From Sva-07 sp963715285 (GTDB lineage Bacteria; Actinomycetota; Acidimicrobiia; Acidimicrobiales; Ilumatobacteraceae), in the NCBI GenBank assembly GCA_963715285.1, contig CAVQRU010000044.1, positions 62,001 through 126,000 on the forward strand: a stretch of 64,000 nt of DNA. The letters are read 5' to 3'. Shown here one piece after another: positions 50,652 through 59,963 of the stretch. The notes below the pieces were generated by a model, which was given only the letters and a program-made list of their open reading frames with translations, searched no databases and was not told the DNA's origin. Both the position numbers and the translations under genes were made by a program. Numbering within the stretch: the first letter of the stretch is position 1; the number at the start of each line of letters is the position of its first letter.

Positions 50652-52942
50652 CCACCGACCCCGCCGCGATGTCGAAGGCCGGCGCCGACGCCGTGCTCGA
50701 CCAGGCCAAGCGGCTCCATCTGGCCGAGACGCTGGTGGAGGTGTCACGGACGGTGGCCGCGCTCGACACGCTCGACGAGATCCTCGCCAGCCTGGTGGCC
50801 ATGACCGTCGGCGCGCTGCGCGCTGAGCGGGCGACCCTGTTCCTCAACGACGCCGCGACCAACGAGCTCTACTCGCGATCGATGACCGAGCATGGTCCGC
50901 GCGAGATCCGGATGCTCAACGACAAGGGCATCGCCGGCAGAGTCTTCCGGACCGGTCACGGCATGGCGGTCAACGACGCGTACGCCCACCCCGACTTCAA
51001 TCCCGAGATCGACGAGACGACCGGCTACACGACCCGTCAGATCCTGTGCGCGCCGATCCGCACCGGACGGGGTGAGCTCATCGGGGTCGCCCAGGTACTC
51101 AACCGCCCTGAGGGGTTCGACGACGCCGACCTGCAATTGCTCGAGGCGATGACGTCGCAGGCGGCGCTGGCCCTCACCAGCGTCCAGCGTGACGAGCGGC
51201 GGCAGGCGCAGGCGGCCAAGGAGATGGAGTTCGTCGATCTCGTCGCCGACATCACCTCCGAGATCGACCTCGACGCGCTGCTGCTGCGCGTGATGGCCGA
51301 GGCGACCGCGATGCTCGACGCCGAGCGGTCGACGCTGTTCCTGCACGACGGCAGGTCGTCGGAGCTCGTCGCCCGGGTCGCCGAGGGGAACGAGGGCGTC
51401 GTCGAGATCCGGTTCCCCGACTCGGTCGGCATCGCCGGCACGGTGTTCACCAGCGGCCAGACGATCAACATCCCTCACGCGTATGCCGACCTGCGGTTCA
51501 ACCCGTCGTTCGACACCCAGACGGGCTTCTTCACCCGATCGATCTTGTGCGTGCCGCTGGTCAACAAGGCCGGTGAGACGATCGGGGCCACCCAGGCGTT
51601 GAACAAGCGGGGCGGCCCCTTCACCGCCGAGGACGAACAGCGTCTCCGGGCGTTCACCGCCCAGGTCGCCATCGCGCTCGAGAACGCCAAGCTCTTCGAC
51701 GACGTCCAGCGGGTGAAGAACTACAACGACGCCGTCCTCGAGTCGATGACCAACGGCGTGATCACCCTCGACGACGAGGGCCGAGTGGTGACCTGCAACG
51801 CCGCCGGCGCCGAGATCCTGGGGTATCCGGAGGACGAGGTCGTCGGTCGGCCGGTCCACGATCTCTTCGTCGGCAATCCGGGGATCCTCGCGCTCGTCGA
51901 GGAGGTCATGACGACGGGTGAGTCGGGATCGCTGATGGACGTCGACCTCCAGGTCGGGCGCGACGGCGGTGGCGAGGCCGTCTCGGTCAACGTCACCGGC
52001 GTGCCGCTGCGCATCGAGACGAACGACGAGGGGACCATCCTCCTGCTGGAGAACATCTCCAGCGAGAAGCGGATCCGATCGACGATGGCGCGCTACATGG
52101 ACCCGGCGCTGGCCGACCGGCTGGTGCGCAGCGGCGAAGACATCCTCGGGGGTACGAGCGCCGTCGTGTCGCTGTTGTTCACCGACATCCGCGGGTTCAC
52201 CACTCTCACCGAGCAGCTCGGGCCCCAGGCGACGGTCAGCATGCTGAACGAGTACTTCACGCTGATGGTCGACTGCATCCAGCACGAGGGCGGCATGCTC
52301 GACAAGTTCATCGGTGACGCGATCATGGCGGCCTTCGGCCTCCCCGAGCCGCAGGCCGATGATCCCGACCGCGCGGTCCGCACCGCGATCGCCATGATCC
52401 GGTCCCTGAACGAGTGGAACTCGGTCCGCGTCGCCGACGGCCGCCCAGCGATCGGGATGGGCGTCGGGGTCAACACCGGCGCGGTGGTCGTCGGCAACAT
52501 CGGTGCACCGAAGCGGATGGATTTCACGATGATCGGTGACGGTGTCAACCTGGCCGCTCGACTCGAGAGCGCCTGCAAGGAGTACCACGCCCGGATCCTG
52601 ATCAGCGACTTCACGTTTCAGCAGCTCAAGGGCGTGTACCGCACCAGGGAGGTCGACCGGGTCGTGGTGAAGGGGAAGACCGAGCCGGTGGGGGTACACG
52701 AGGTGCTCGACTACCACGACGACGAGACGTTCCCGCATCTGATGGACGTGGTCAACGACTTCCGCGAGGGCATCTCGAGCTACCGCCGCGGGGCGTGGGA
52801 CAGCGCGATCGATTCGTTCCACCGCTGCCTGCAGGCACACCCCGGCGACGCGCTGTCGGCGACCTACGTCGACCGCTGCGAGCAGCTGCGAGCCGACCCG
52901 CCCGAGCAGTGGGACGGGATCTGGGTCATGACGTCGAAGTAG
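50648..52942 (+). CDS. GAF-GAF-PAS class III adenylate cyclase
   Basis: A 764-aa soluble cyclase making cAMP from ATP. GAF1 spans about residues 40-180, GAF2 205-345 (each with a PLxxxxGExIGxxQ-like strand), PAS 360-470 (NGVITLDDEGRVVTCNAAG), and the cyclase domain 485-680. It has both metal Asp (LLFTDIRGFT, KFIGDAIMAAFG), the adenine-specifying Lys before FIGD and Asp in MDFTMIGDG, and the transition-state Asn/Arg in GVNLAARLE. About 80 C-terminal residues form a TPR-like tail (GAWDSAIDSFHRCLQAHPGDA). Architecture matches cyanobacterial CyaB1/2; GAF ligands may be cyclic nucleotides. Confidence 0.9.
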   Translation: MTTDPAAMSKAGADAVLDQAKRLHLAETLVEVSRTVAALDTLDEILASLVAMTVGALRAERATLFLNDAATNELYSRSMTEHGPREIRMLNDKGIAGRVFRTGHGMAVNDAYAHPDFNPEIDETTGYTTRQILCAPIRTGRGELIGVAQVLNRPEGFDDADLQLLEAMTSQAALALTSVQRDERRQAQAAKEMEFVDLVADITSEIDLDALLLRVMAEATAMLDAERSTLFLHDGRSSELVARVAEGNEGVVEIRFPDSVGIAGTVFTSGQTINIPHAYADLRFNPSFDTQTGFFTRSILCVPLVNKAGETIGATQALNKRGGPFTAEDEQRLRAFTAQVAIALENAKLFDDVQRVKNYNDAVLESMTNGVITLDDEGRVVTCNAAGAEILGYPEDEVVGRPVHDLFVGNPGILALVEEVMTTGESGSLMDVDLQVGRDGGGEAVSVNVTGVPLRIETNDEGTILLLENISSEKRIRSTMARYMDPALADRLVRSGEDILGGTSAVVSLLFTDIRGFTTLTEQLGPQATVSMLNEYFTLMVDCIQHEGGMLDKFIGDAIMAAFGLPEPQADDPDRAVRTAIAMIRSLNEWNSVRVADGRPAIGMGVGVNTGAVVVGNIGAPKRMDFTMIGDGVNLAARLESACKEYHARILISDFTFQQLKGVYRTREVDRVVVKGKTEPVGVHEVLDYHDDETFPHLMDVVNDFREGISSYRRGAWDSAIDSFHRCLQAHPGDALSATYVDRCEQLRADPPEQWDGIWVMTSK

Positions 52943-52984
52943 CGCTGTCGACGAGGACCGCCGCTCGCACGACGCGTCGGAGAG

Positions 52985-53155
52985 CGACATGGTCGGGAGG
53001 CGGCGGCCGCAATCCCACCAGCGCGACGTGGCGACGTACTGGTCGGGGCGCACCACGACCATGCAGCCCTGGTGGGTGTCGATCCCCCGCACCTCGAAGA
53101 TGTCGCCCGCGGTGCTGCCCGTCTCGTCGAAAGCTCGACGACCGGCCCACGCCAA
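52985..53155 (-). pseudogene. C-terminal remnant of an FAD aromatic hydroxylase
   Basis: The minus strand encodes GRRAFDETGSTAGDIFEVRG, then HQGCMVVVRPDQYVATSRWW. The second part is the hallmark C-terminal strand (VLVRPDxxVAWR) of phenol/resorcinol-type monooxygenases. Upstream of it there is no flavoprotein body; the secernin gene starts instead. The interval 52943-53232 contains nothing else I can support. Confidence 0.45.
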
Positions 53156-53232
53156 CCGACTCGGCTCCGGTGGACACGGTGTGACGCCTGGACCGGACGG
53201 CCCGTTGGACCGCCGGAGACTACGGTGGGAGC

Positions 53233-54462
53233 GTGTGCGACACCTTGGTGGTCGTCGACGATGGCCGCGTCCTCTTCGCGAAGAACTCCGATCGGGATCC
53301 GAACGAGGCCCAGTACCTCGACTGGCAGCCGCCCCGCAGCTACTCGCCGGGGACTCGGGTGCGGTGCACGTGGATCGAGATCGACCAGGTCGCCGAGACC
53401 CACGCCGTCCTGCTGTCGCGCCCGTTCTGGATGTGGGGTGCCGAGATGGGCGCCAACGAGCACGGAGTCGTGATCGGCAACGAGGCCGTGTTCACGACGG
53501 CCCCTCGGCAAGAGGTCGGCCTCACCGGGATGGACCTGCTCCGCCTCGCGCTCGAGCGGGCGTCGACTGCTGCGACGGCCGTCGACGTGATCGTCGCACT
53601 GCTCACCCGACACGGTCAGGGCGGAGGGTGTGGGCACGAGCATCGCGGCTTCACCTACGACAACAGCTACCTGGTCGCGGATCATCGGAGCGCGTACGTG
53701 CTCGAGACGGCCGGCCGCGAGTGGGCCGTCGAGGAGGTGACGTCGGGAGCACGTTCGATCAGCAACGGCTTGACGATTCCGGGCTTCGCCGACGGACGGT
53801 CGCAGCGGGTGCGGACGTGGGGGTCGCGGTGCCGGGCCCGCCGGACGATCACCGAGCGGGGCGCGTCCCGGGCGACGGGCCCCGGCGACCTGATGGCCGT
53901 GCTCCGCGACCACGGCGGCGACCGGCCCCGCTACTCGCCGATCAACGGCGCGATGGCGGCCCCGTGCATGCACGCCGGCGGCCTGGCCGCCGCCTCCCAG
54001 ACGACCGCCTCGTGGGTCGCCGAACTGACGCCCGACGGTGCACACCACTGGTGCACGGCGACCGCGGCACCGTGTTCCGGGCTCTTCAAGCCCGTCGCCG
54101 TCGACGATCCACTCGACCTCGGGCCCGAGCCCAGCGACCGGTTCGATGCTCGCTGCCTGTGGTGGCGCCACGAACTGCTCCACCGGCGCGCGCTCACACA
54201 GCCGGAACGACTGCTCGCGCTGATCACGCCCGCTCGCGACGAGGTCGAGGCGCGCTGGCTGCTCGATCCTCCCCGGCCGGACGACGCGTTCGCCGAGGCG
54301 GACGGACTGCTGAGTGAGTGGACCGATGCAGTGTGGTCGAGTGCGCTGCACGACGTGGCCGACACCCGACCACCGTGGGTTCGTCGGTACTGGCGGGTCC
54401 GGAACGATCGGGCAGGTCTGCCGTCGTCGCCCGTTCACGACCTCACGAGAGGAGCATCATGA
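53233..54462 (+). CDS. Secernin/peptidase C69-like Ntn-hydrolase
   Basis: A 409-aa N-terminal-nucleophile hydrolase. After Met removal Cys2 would be the nucleophile (MCDTLVVVDDGRVLFAKNSDRDP, the C69 signature). FWMWGAEMGANEHGVVIGNEAVFT near residue 65 and TYDNSYLVADHRSAYVLETAG near 140 are also typical of secernins. These cleave or transfer amide bonds; the substrate is unknown. GTG 53233 lies 6 nt after TACGGT, so a leaderless mRNA is likely. It overlaps the aminotransferase ATG by 4 bp. Confidence 0.88.
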   Translation: MCDTLVVVDDGRVLFAKNSDRDPNEAQYLDWQPPRSYSPGTRVRCTWIEIDQVAETHAVLLSRPFWMWGAEMGANEHGVVIGNEAVFTTAPRQEVGLTGMDLLRLALERASTAATAVDVIVALLTRHGQGGGCGHEHRGFTYDNSYLVADHRSAYVLETAGREWAVEEVTSGARSISNGLTIPGFADGRSQRVRTWGSRCRARRTITERGASRATGPGDLMAVLRDHGGDRPRYSPINGAMAAPCMHAGGLAAASQTTASWVAELTPDGAHHWCTATAAPCSGLFKPVAVDDPLDLGPEPSDRFDARCLWWRHELLHRRALTQPERLLALITPARDEVEARWLLDPPRPDDAFAEADGLLSEWTDAVWSSALHDVADTRPPWVRRYWRVRNDRAGLPSSPVHDLTRGAS

Positions 54463-55685
54463 ACCCTGCAAAGCCTGGCGATCAGCCGTACACGACGTAC
54501 CACGAGACCGCAACGGCCTTCGCCGCGCATGTCAACCCGGGCAAGGTCGCGGCGTTCGACGCGATGGGCGTCGACCTCGTGATGGGCGAGCGCAGTGGCG
54601 CTCGGTTCCGGAACGCGTTCGACGGCCGCTGGCTCTACAACTGCCACTGCAACGGCGGGGTGTTCAACCTCGGGCATCGACATCCGATCGTCGTCGACGC
54701 GGTGCGCGACGCCCTCGACGCCCTCGACATCGGGAACCATCACCTCGTGTCGGGTTGGCGGGCGAAGCTCGCCGAGCGTCTCGTGGCGACGACCGACGGC
54801 CTGCTCCCAGGGGTGGTGTTCGGCGTCGCCGGTGGCGAGGCGATCGATCTCGCCCTCAAGGTCGCCCGCGCGCACACCGGCCGCACCGGGATCGTCTCCG
54901 CCGTCGGTGGCTACCACGGTCACACCGGGCTGGCGATGGCGGCGGGCGACCCCGAGTACCGCGATCCGTTCGGCCCCAATCTCCCCGGATTCGTCCAGGT
55001 GCCCTTCGACGACCTCGACGCCCTCGCCGACGTCGTCGGGGACACGACCGCTGCCGTGATCCTCGAGTCGATCCCGGCGACGCTCGGCATGCCGATCCCG
55101 AGCCCTGGCTACCTCGCCGGCGTGCAACGGCTGTGTCGGGAGCGGGGTGCGTGCTTCGTGCTCGACGAGGTCCAGACCGGCCTCGGCCGAACCGGCACGA
55201 TGTGGTACTTCCAGCAGGAGGGGCTCGAGCCCGACGTCGTCGTGACCGGGAAGGGGCTGAGCGGCGGCGTCTATCCGATCACGGCCACGCTCATGACCGC
55301 CGAACTCCACGCGTTCTTCGCCGACCACCCGTTCGTACACATCTCCACGTTCGGCGGCGCCGAACTCGGTTGTGTCGCGGCGTTGGCGGTGCTCGACGTC
55401 GTCGAAGCGCCTGGCTTCCTGGAACGGGTCGTCGAGCTCGGCGAGCGCTTCGAGCGCGGGCTCACCGGGGTCGGCGGCGAGCTGCGCCGGCGAGGCCTGT
55501 TCATGGGACTGAAACTGCAGAACGAGGGCGACGCGATGCTCGCGGCCCGTGCGGTGATCGAGGCCGGGGTCTTCGCCGTGTTCGCGAACAACGACACGTC
55601 GGTCCTCCAGCTCCTGCCACCGCTGATCGTCTCCGACGACGAGGCCGACGACATCATCGGGATCGTGAGATCGGCGTTGGGATGA
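54459..55685 (+). CDS. Class III PLP-dependent aminotransferase
   Basis: A 408-aa fold-type I aminotransferase. The cofactor region starts with FGVAGGEAIDLALKVARAHT, the GGYHGHTG motif stacks on PLP, LDEVQTGLGRTG holds the PLP-binding Asp, and the Schiff-base Lys is in VVTGKGLSGGVYP. It resembles ornithine/acetylornithine/GABA aminotransferases, but C-H-C-N-G-G-V-F near residue 65 is not one I can tie to a substrate. GAGAGGAG precedes ATG 54459. It is translationally coupled to the secernin. Confidence 0.9.
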   Translation: MNPAKPGDQPYTTYHETATAFAAHVNPGKVAAFDAMGVDLVMGERSGARFRNAFDGRWLYNCHCNGGVFNLGHRHPIVVDAVRDALDALDIGNHHLVSGWRAKLAERLVATTDGLLPGVVFGVAGGEAIDLALKVARAHTGRTGIVSAVGGYHGHTGLAMAAGDPEYRDPFGPNLPGFVQVPFDDLDALADVVGDTTAAVILESIPATLGMPIPSPGYLAGVQRLCRERGACFVLDEVQTGLGRTGTMWYFQQEGLEPDVVVTGKGLSGGVYPITATLMTAELHAFFADHPFVHISTFGGAELGCVAALAVLDVVEAPGFLERVVELGERFERGLTGVGGELRRRGLFMGLKLQNEGDAMLAARAVIEAGVFAVFANNDTSVLQLLPPLIVSDDEADDIIGIVRSALG

Positions 55686-55713
55686 CGCGCCATCCTGCGC
55701 GCAACGTTGCGGC

Positions 55714-56601
55714 ATGAACCGGGAACCGATCACCGACACGGAGCTGGAGGTGTTGGAACGCGAGGTGCTCACCGCACTCACCGCTGGGGACGCCTCCCGA
55801 CTGACCCTGCTCGGAGAGGGGGAGATCTCACTCGTGTTGGCCGGCGGTGAGGACCGATCGTGGGCGTGCAAGCGGCTCCCACCGTTCACGGACTCCGAGG
55901 CAGCCGAACGGTATGCAGCGACGATCGAGCGGTACCTCGACGCGCTGACCGGACGCGGGATCGACGTCGTCCACACCACGGTCCGTAGCGTGGCCGGCGA
56001 CGCCGGACGGACCGTGCTGTACTGCGTGCAACCCATCCTCCCGCCCGACGTGCTCGGCGTCGAGGTGGCCCGACGAGACCCCGAGCTCGGAGGAGGACTG
56101 CTCGAACGGATCGTCGACGTGGTGCTCGGGTCCGTCGACGAACGGTTCGGACTCGACGCCCAGCTCTCGAACTGGGCGCTCGTCGACGATCGTGTCGTGT
56201 ACCTCGACGTGACCACGCCGCTCCTGCGTGACGGCGAGGGTGCCACCGAACTCGACACCGACGTGTTCCTGGCCTCGCTGCCGTGGCTCCTGCGGCCTGC
56301 GGTCCGCAGGTTCGTGGTGCCCGGCATCATCGACCGGTACCACGACCCGCGGGTCGTGGTACTCGACCTGGCTGCGAACCTCCTCCGGGAACGGCTCGAT
56401 CATCTCGTTCCGGTCGTCGTCGAGGCGTCCGGCGGACGGGTCGTGCCGACGCTCGACGACGCGGAGATCCTCCGCGACCGACGTCAGGACATGGTGACGT
56501 GGGGTGCGCTCCAGGCGGTCCGGCGCGTCGATCGCGCCTGGCAGCGCCGTGTCCGTCGCCGTCCGTACCCGTTCCTCCTCCCGTCCCACCCCCACACCTG
56601 A
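55714..56601 (+). CDS. Kinase-like protein (DUF6206-like)
   Basis: A 295-aa protein. The start LTLLGEGEISLVLAGGEDRSWACKRLPPF looks like the glycine loop and Lys strand of an aminoglycoside-phosphotransferase-type fold. NWALVDDRVVYLDVTTPLLR near residue 145 could be a catalytic/metal-loop equivalent, though HxD/DFG are not canonical. I associate it tentatively with DUF6206. It follows the aminotransferase by 28 bp, completing a secernin-aminotransferase-kinase-like set. Confidence 0.6.
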   Translation: MNREPITDTELEVLEREVLTALTAGDASRLTLLGEGEISLVLAGGEDRSWACKRLPPFTDSEAAERYAATIERYLDALTGRGIDVVHTTVRSVAGDAGRTVLYCVQPILPPDVLGVEVARRDPELGGGLLERIVDVVLGSVDERFGLDAQLSNWALVDDRVVYLDVTTPLLRDGEGATELDTDVFLASLPWLLRPAVRRFVVPGIIDRYHDPRVVVLDLAANLLRERLDHLVPVVVEASGGRVVPTLDDAEILRDRRQDMVTWGALQAVRRVDRAWQRRVRRRPYPFLLPSHPHT

Positions 56602-56704
56602 TCACCACGTCGTCGAGGTCGCGGGCGAAGCCCGACCGTCCGTCGGACCCGGCGGCATCGGATCCGGCGGCTTCACGGAAGCGTCCGACGAGGGAGCGCG
56701 GACG

Positions 56705-57697
56705 TCAGGCGGCGTTGACGGCCGGGAGGATGTCGTCGTTGAGGACCCGCAGATCCTCGAGCGTCTTGGATGTCGGGACGTCGGCGAACGGCGGCCAGAT
56801 GAGTGGCATCGTCAGCCCGACCTTCTTCAGCTCGATCAGGTTCTCGGTGATCTGCTCCTGAGTACCGACGAGGATGTTGCTGACCTTGCCGTTGTCAGCC
56901 TGGTCAGTGGGCTCGTCGGTGATCGCGAACCAGTACATGCTGCACAGTTCGAGTTCGTCGATCGCATTCGGCTTGCCGAGGTTCTCGAGTTCCTCCTGGA
57001 TCGGTCCGCGCCACTCCCGGAGCTCACGCGCCGTGTCCTGGATCCCGATCCAACCCGACAGGTTGTACTTGGCGATGCGGTTCGCCGACCGCTTCGGGTC
57101 GCGCAGGCCACTCATGAAGATCGGCGGGTGGGGGTCCTGCAACGGCTTGTGGCCGAACCCACAGGGTTCGAAGTCGGCGAACTCGCCGTGGTACTCGAAC
57201 AGCTCATTCGTCCAGATGCCCTGGCAGATCTCGATCGTCTCGCGCACGTGCTTGTGCCGCTTCGGGAAGATGTGCGACGCACTGGCTGCGGCAAACTCCT
57301 CCGGCATCCAGCCGGCACCGACGCCCACGTTGACGCGGCCACCGGAGAGGTGGTCGATCGTGGCGACCTCGGCGGCGAACACGCCGGGCGAACGGTAGGG
57401 CGTGTCGGTGATGCTCATGCCGATCCGGCACTTCGAGGTCTTGGCGGCGAGCCACGGGATGAGCGGCCATCCCTGGAACCACTTGCCGCGGGACGAAACC
57501 GGCAGTTGCTTCGGGAACCCCTCCATCATGCCGAACCCGTATTCGAGCTCTTCACGGTCCGACGCTTCCGGCACGACGATGCGGTCGAGTGTCCAGATCG
57601 AGTCGAACTCGAGTTCCTCGGCAAGATTCGTCAGATCCTCGAGTTCCTTGACCGTGACGTGGTCACGGAAGTTCGGCAGGTACAGAGCAAGCTTCAT
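56705..57697 (-). CDS. LLM-class F420-dependent oxidoreductase
   Basis: A 330-aa luciferase-like F420 enzyme. MKLALYLPNFRDHVTVKEL opens it, followed by TSKCRIGMSITDTPYRSP near residue 88, IDHLSGGRVNVGVGAGWMPEEF near 115 and FMSGLRDPKRSANRIAKYNLSGW near 195. The last 100 residues differ from the two other LLM proteins in the window, so substrate specificity probably differs. AAGGGG lies upstream of the ATG. It is divergent from the following two-component system, with 185 bp between. Confidence 0.87.
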   Translation of the reverse strand: MKLALYLPNFRDHVTVKELEDLTNLAEELEFDSIWTLDRIVVPEASDREELEYGFGMMEGFPKQLPVSSRGKWFQGWPLIPWLAAKTSKCRIGMSITDTPYRSPGVFAAEVATIDHLSGGRVNVGVGAGWMPEEFAAASASHIFPKRHKHVRETIEICQGIWTNELFEYHGEFADFEPCGFGHKPLQDPHPPIFMSGLRDPKRSANRIAKYNLSGWIGIQDTARELREWRGPIQEELENLGKPNAIDELELCSMYWFAITDEPTDQADNGKVSNILVGTQEQITENLIELKKVGLTMPLIWPPFADVPTSKTLEDLRVLNDDILPAVNAA

Positions 57698-57882
57698 GAG
57701 AGAGGTTCCCCTTCGTGTTCGTCTGATGGACTGCCGCAGTCATGAGCCCCCATGAGCGCTGCGGCACGAGATCGACCATAGAAGACCAGCCTCGGGGGCG
57801 GAACAACGGCTTCTCAACTTCCCATCAACGACGGCACCCCTCCCTCGGCGAATGGTCACCGGCAACGACTACCGTGATCGAC

Positions 57883-58599
57883 GTGCCAGGGGGGCGTCAG
57901 GTGTTGGTCGTCGACGACGACGACGGTGTGCGGACCGCGGTGACGTGGGCGCTCGAGGCCGACGGGTTCGAGGTCCATTCGGTCGACAACGGTCTGACGG
58001 CGATGGAGGTCATCGAGTCGTCGCCGCCATCACTGGTGGTGCTCGACCTGTCGCTGCCGGGCCTCGGTGGCCTCGACATCCTCCGGCGGCTCCGCACGAG
58101 CGAGGAGTGCGACGGGCGCCGGCATCTGCCGATCATCGTGCTGTCAGGACGCGACAGCGAGACGGATCGCATCGTCGGCCTCGACCTCGGCGCCGACGAC
58201 TACCTGGTCAAACCGTTCTCACCTGGCGAGTTGGCGGCCCGCGCTCGCTCGGTGCTGCGGCGCAGCGCCGAGGTCGCATCGAGGGGCAGCGCTCCGTTCG
58301 AGCCGACGGGCTCGGGAGTCGAGATCGACCGCGAGTCGCGCAACGTCTGGCTGGATGGCGAACCAATCGAACTCGCCGCCAAGGAATTCGAGTTGCTCGC
58401 GTACTTCATCGACCATACCCAGCGGGCCTGCACCCGATCGGAACTCCTGACCGCGGTCTGGTCGAGCAACTCGGGCTGGCAGAACGAGTCGACGGTCACA
58501 GAACACGTCTACCGATTGCGGCACAAGATCGAGCACGACCCGAAGCAGCCGAAACGGTTGCGGACCGTCCGTGCGGTCGGGTACCGGTGGGAGGGATGA
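57883..58599 (+). CDS. OmpR-family response regulator
   Basis: About 238 residues. Receiver: acidic DDDD, phospho-acceptor Asp in LVVLDLSLPGL, Ser in IIVLSGRDS, Lys in DDYLVKPFSPGEL. The winged-helix output (about residues 140-235) carries ELAAKEFELLAYFIDHTQRA and TVTEHVYRLRHKIEHDPKQP. Start is uncertain. GTG 57883 lies 7 nt after TACCGT (leaderless model), GTG 57901 has AGGGGGG (57888-57894) six bases upstream, and GTG 57874 is also in frame. It overlaps the kinase ATG by 4 bp. Confidence 0.88.
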   Translation: MPGGRQVLVVDDDDGVRTAVTWALEADGFEVHSVDNGLTAMEVIESSPPSLVVLDLSLPGLGGLDILRRLRTSEECDGRRHLPIIVLSGRDSETDRIVGLDLGADDYLVKPFSPGELAARARSVLRRSAEVASRGSAPFEPTGSGVEIDRESRNVWLDGEPIELAAKEFELLAYFIDHTQRACTRSELLTAVWSSNSGWQNESTVTEHVYRLRHKIEHDPKQPKRLRTVRAVGYRWEG

Positions 58600-59963
58600 C
58601 GACGAAGGTGGACACGAGCGGGATGAACGTGCTGACGGGCGACGAAGTCACTGCGGTCCTCGACCGCCAGACCGCCGTGATGGAGGAACTCGCATCGGGG
58701 GCCCCGCTCTCGGTGGTCCTCGACTCCATCGTTCGCGCCCTCGAAGAGCTGATGCCCGCCAGTCGCTGCTCGGTGCTGTTGCTCGACGAGATCGGACTGC
58801 TCCGACACGGGTCGGCACCGACACTTCCGGCGGACTACTCCGCTGCGATCGACGGACTCGAGCCCGGCCCGTTCGCCGGTTCCTGCGGCACCGCAGTGCA
58901 CCTCGGCGAGCCGGTGATCGCAGTCGACGTCGTGACCGACCCGCGCTGGGAACAGTTCCGCGAACTCGCCGCCGAACACGCGTTGCGGGCGTGCTGGTCG
59001 AGCCCGATCCGGTGCCGGTCACAGGTGGTCGGCACGTTCGCCGTTTACCACATGGCGCCGTACGAACCGACCGTGCGCGACGAGGAGCTCGTTCGTCGGT
59101 TCACACATCTTGCGTCGCTGGCCGTCGAGCACGACCGGGCAGCTCGGGAACGAGAAGCCCGGCACGAGGCCGACCTCGCCCGGCAGAGCGCCGAGCGCGC
59201 CAACCTCGCCAAGTCGCAATTCGTCACCGCGCTCAGCCATGAGCTGCGCACTCCCCTCCAGGCGATCACCGGCTTCACCGAGAACCTGCAGACGCTCGAC
59301 CTGTCGCCCGATCGACGTCGGGTCGCGCTCGATCGGATCGGGCTGGCCTCGACGCACATCCTGTCGATCGTCGACGACGTGCTCGACCTCGCTCGCGTCG
59401 AAGCCGGCGCGATGCCGATCGACTTCGCGGATCTCAACGCGCACGAGGTGATCGCAGCGTCGCTCGCCCTCATCCAGCCGCTCGCGGACCGCAAGAGCAT
59501 TGAGGTCGAGTCGGGTGGGCCGCCGGTAACGGTGCGCGCCGACCGCCGGCGCCTCCGACAGGTGGTCCTGAACCTGGTGTCCAATGCGGTCCGGTTCTCG
59601 CCGGCCGACAGCACCATCCGCATCGAGACCGAGCCGGCCGGCGATGCCACCTTCATCCACGTCGTCGACGAGGGGCCCGGCATCCCCGACGAGCTCCTCA
59701 CAAGGCTGTTCGTCCCGTTCGACCGCCTCGGCGCCGATGCCGGTCGCGAGGGCGGCGCCGGCCTCGGCCTCGTGCTCGCCCGCCGGCTCACCGAGGCGAT
59801 GGGCGGGACGCTCGAACTGAGCAGCCGCGTGGGCCACGGCACCCACATCACCGTGACACTGACGGCAGCTTCGCCGGTGCCGACGAACGGGGAGTTCGAC
59901 CGGCACGCCGATCACTCGGCGGCGAGTCGCTCGCGGAGTTCTCGCTTCAGGACCTTGCCGTAG
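58596..59963 (+). CDS. GAF-domain sensor histidine kinase
   Basis: A 455-aa soluble kinase. A GAF domain spans about residues 30-180 (GPFAGSCGTAVHLGEPVIAVDVVTDPRW, SSPIRCRSQVVGTFAVYH). The H-box FVTALSHELRTPLQAITGF puts the phospho-His near residue 215. The ATPase domain has VLNLVSNAVRFSPAD, VVDEGPGIPDE and GGAGLGLVLARRL. With the overlapping regulator it forms a cytosolic two-component pair. Its last 52 bp overlap the convergent acyl-CoA ligase gene. Confidence 0.9.
   Translation: MTTKVDTSGMNVLTGDEVTAVLDRQTAVMEELASGAPLSVVLDSIVRALEELMPASRCSVLLLDEIGLLRHGSAPTLPADYSAAIDGLEPGPFAGSCGTAVHLGEPVIAVDVVTDPRWEQFRELAAEHALRACWSSPIRCRSQVVGTFAVYHMAPYEPTVRDEELVRRFTHLASLAVEHDRAAREREARHEADLARQSAERANLAKSQFVTALSHELRTPLQAITGFTENLQTLDLSPDRRRVALDRIGLASTHILSIVDDVLDLARVEAGAMPIDFADLNAHEVIAASLALIQPLADRKSIEVESGGPPVTVRADRRRLRQVVLNLVSNAVRFSPADSTIRIETEPAGDATFIHVVDEGPGIPDELLTRLFVPFDRLGADAGREGGAGLGLVLARRLTEAMGGTLELSSRVGHGTHITVTLTAASPVPTNGEFDRHADHSAASRSRSSRFRTLP

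Noticed and set aside
50744..53155. An 803-aa minus-strand open frame antisense to the adenylate cyclase
   Set aside because: Only its first 55 or so codons (the monooxygenase tail) look like protein; the rest mirrors conserved cyclase codons.
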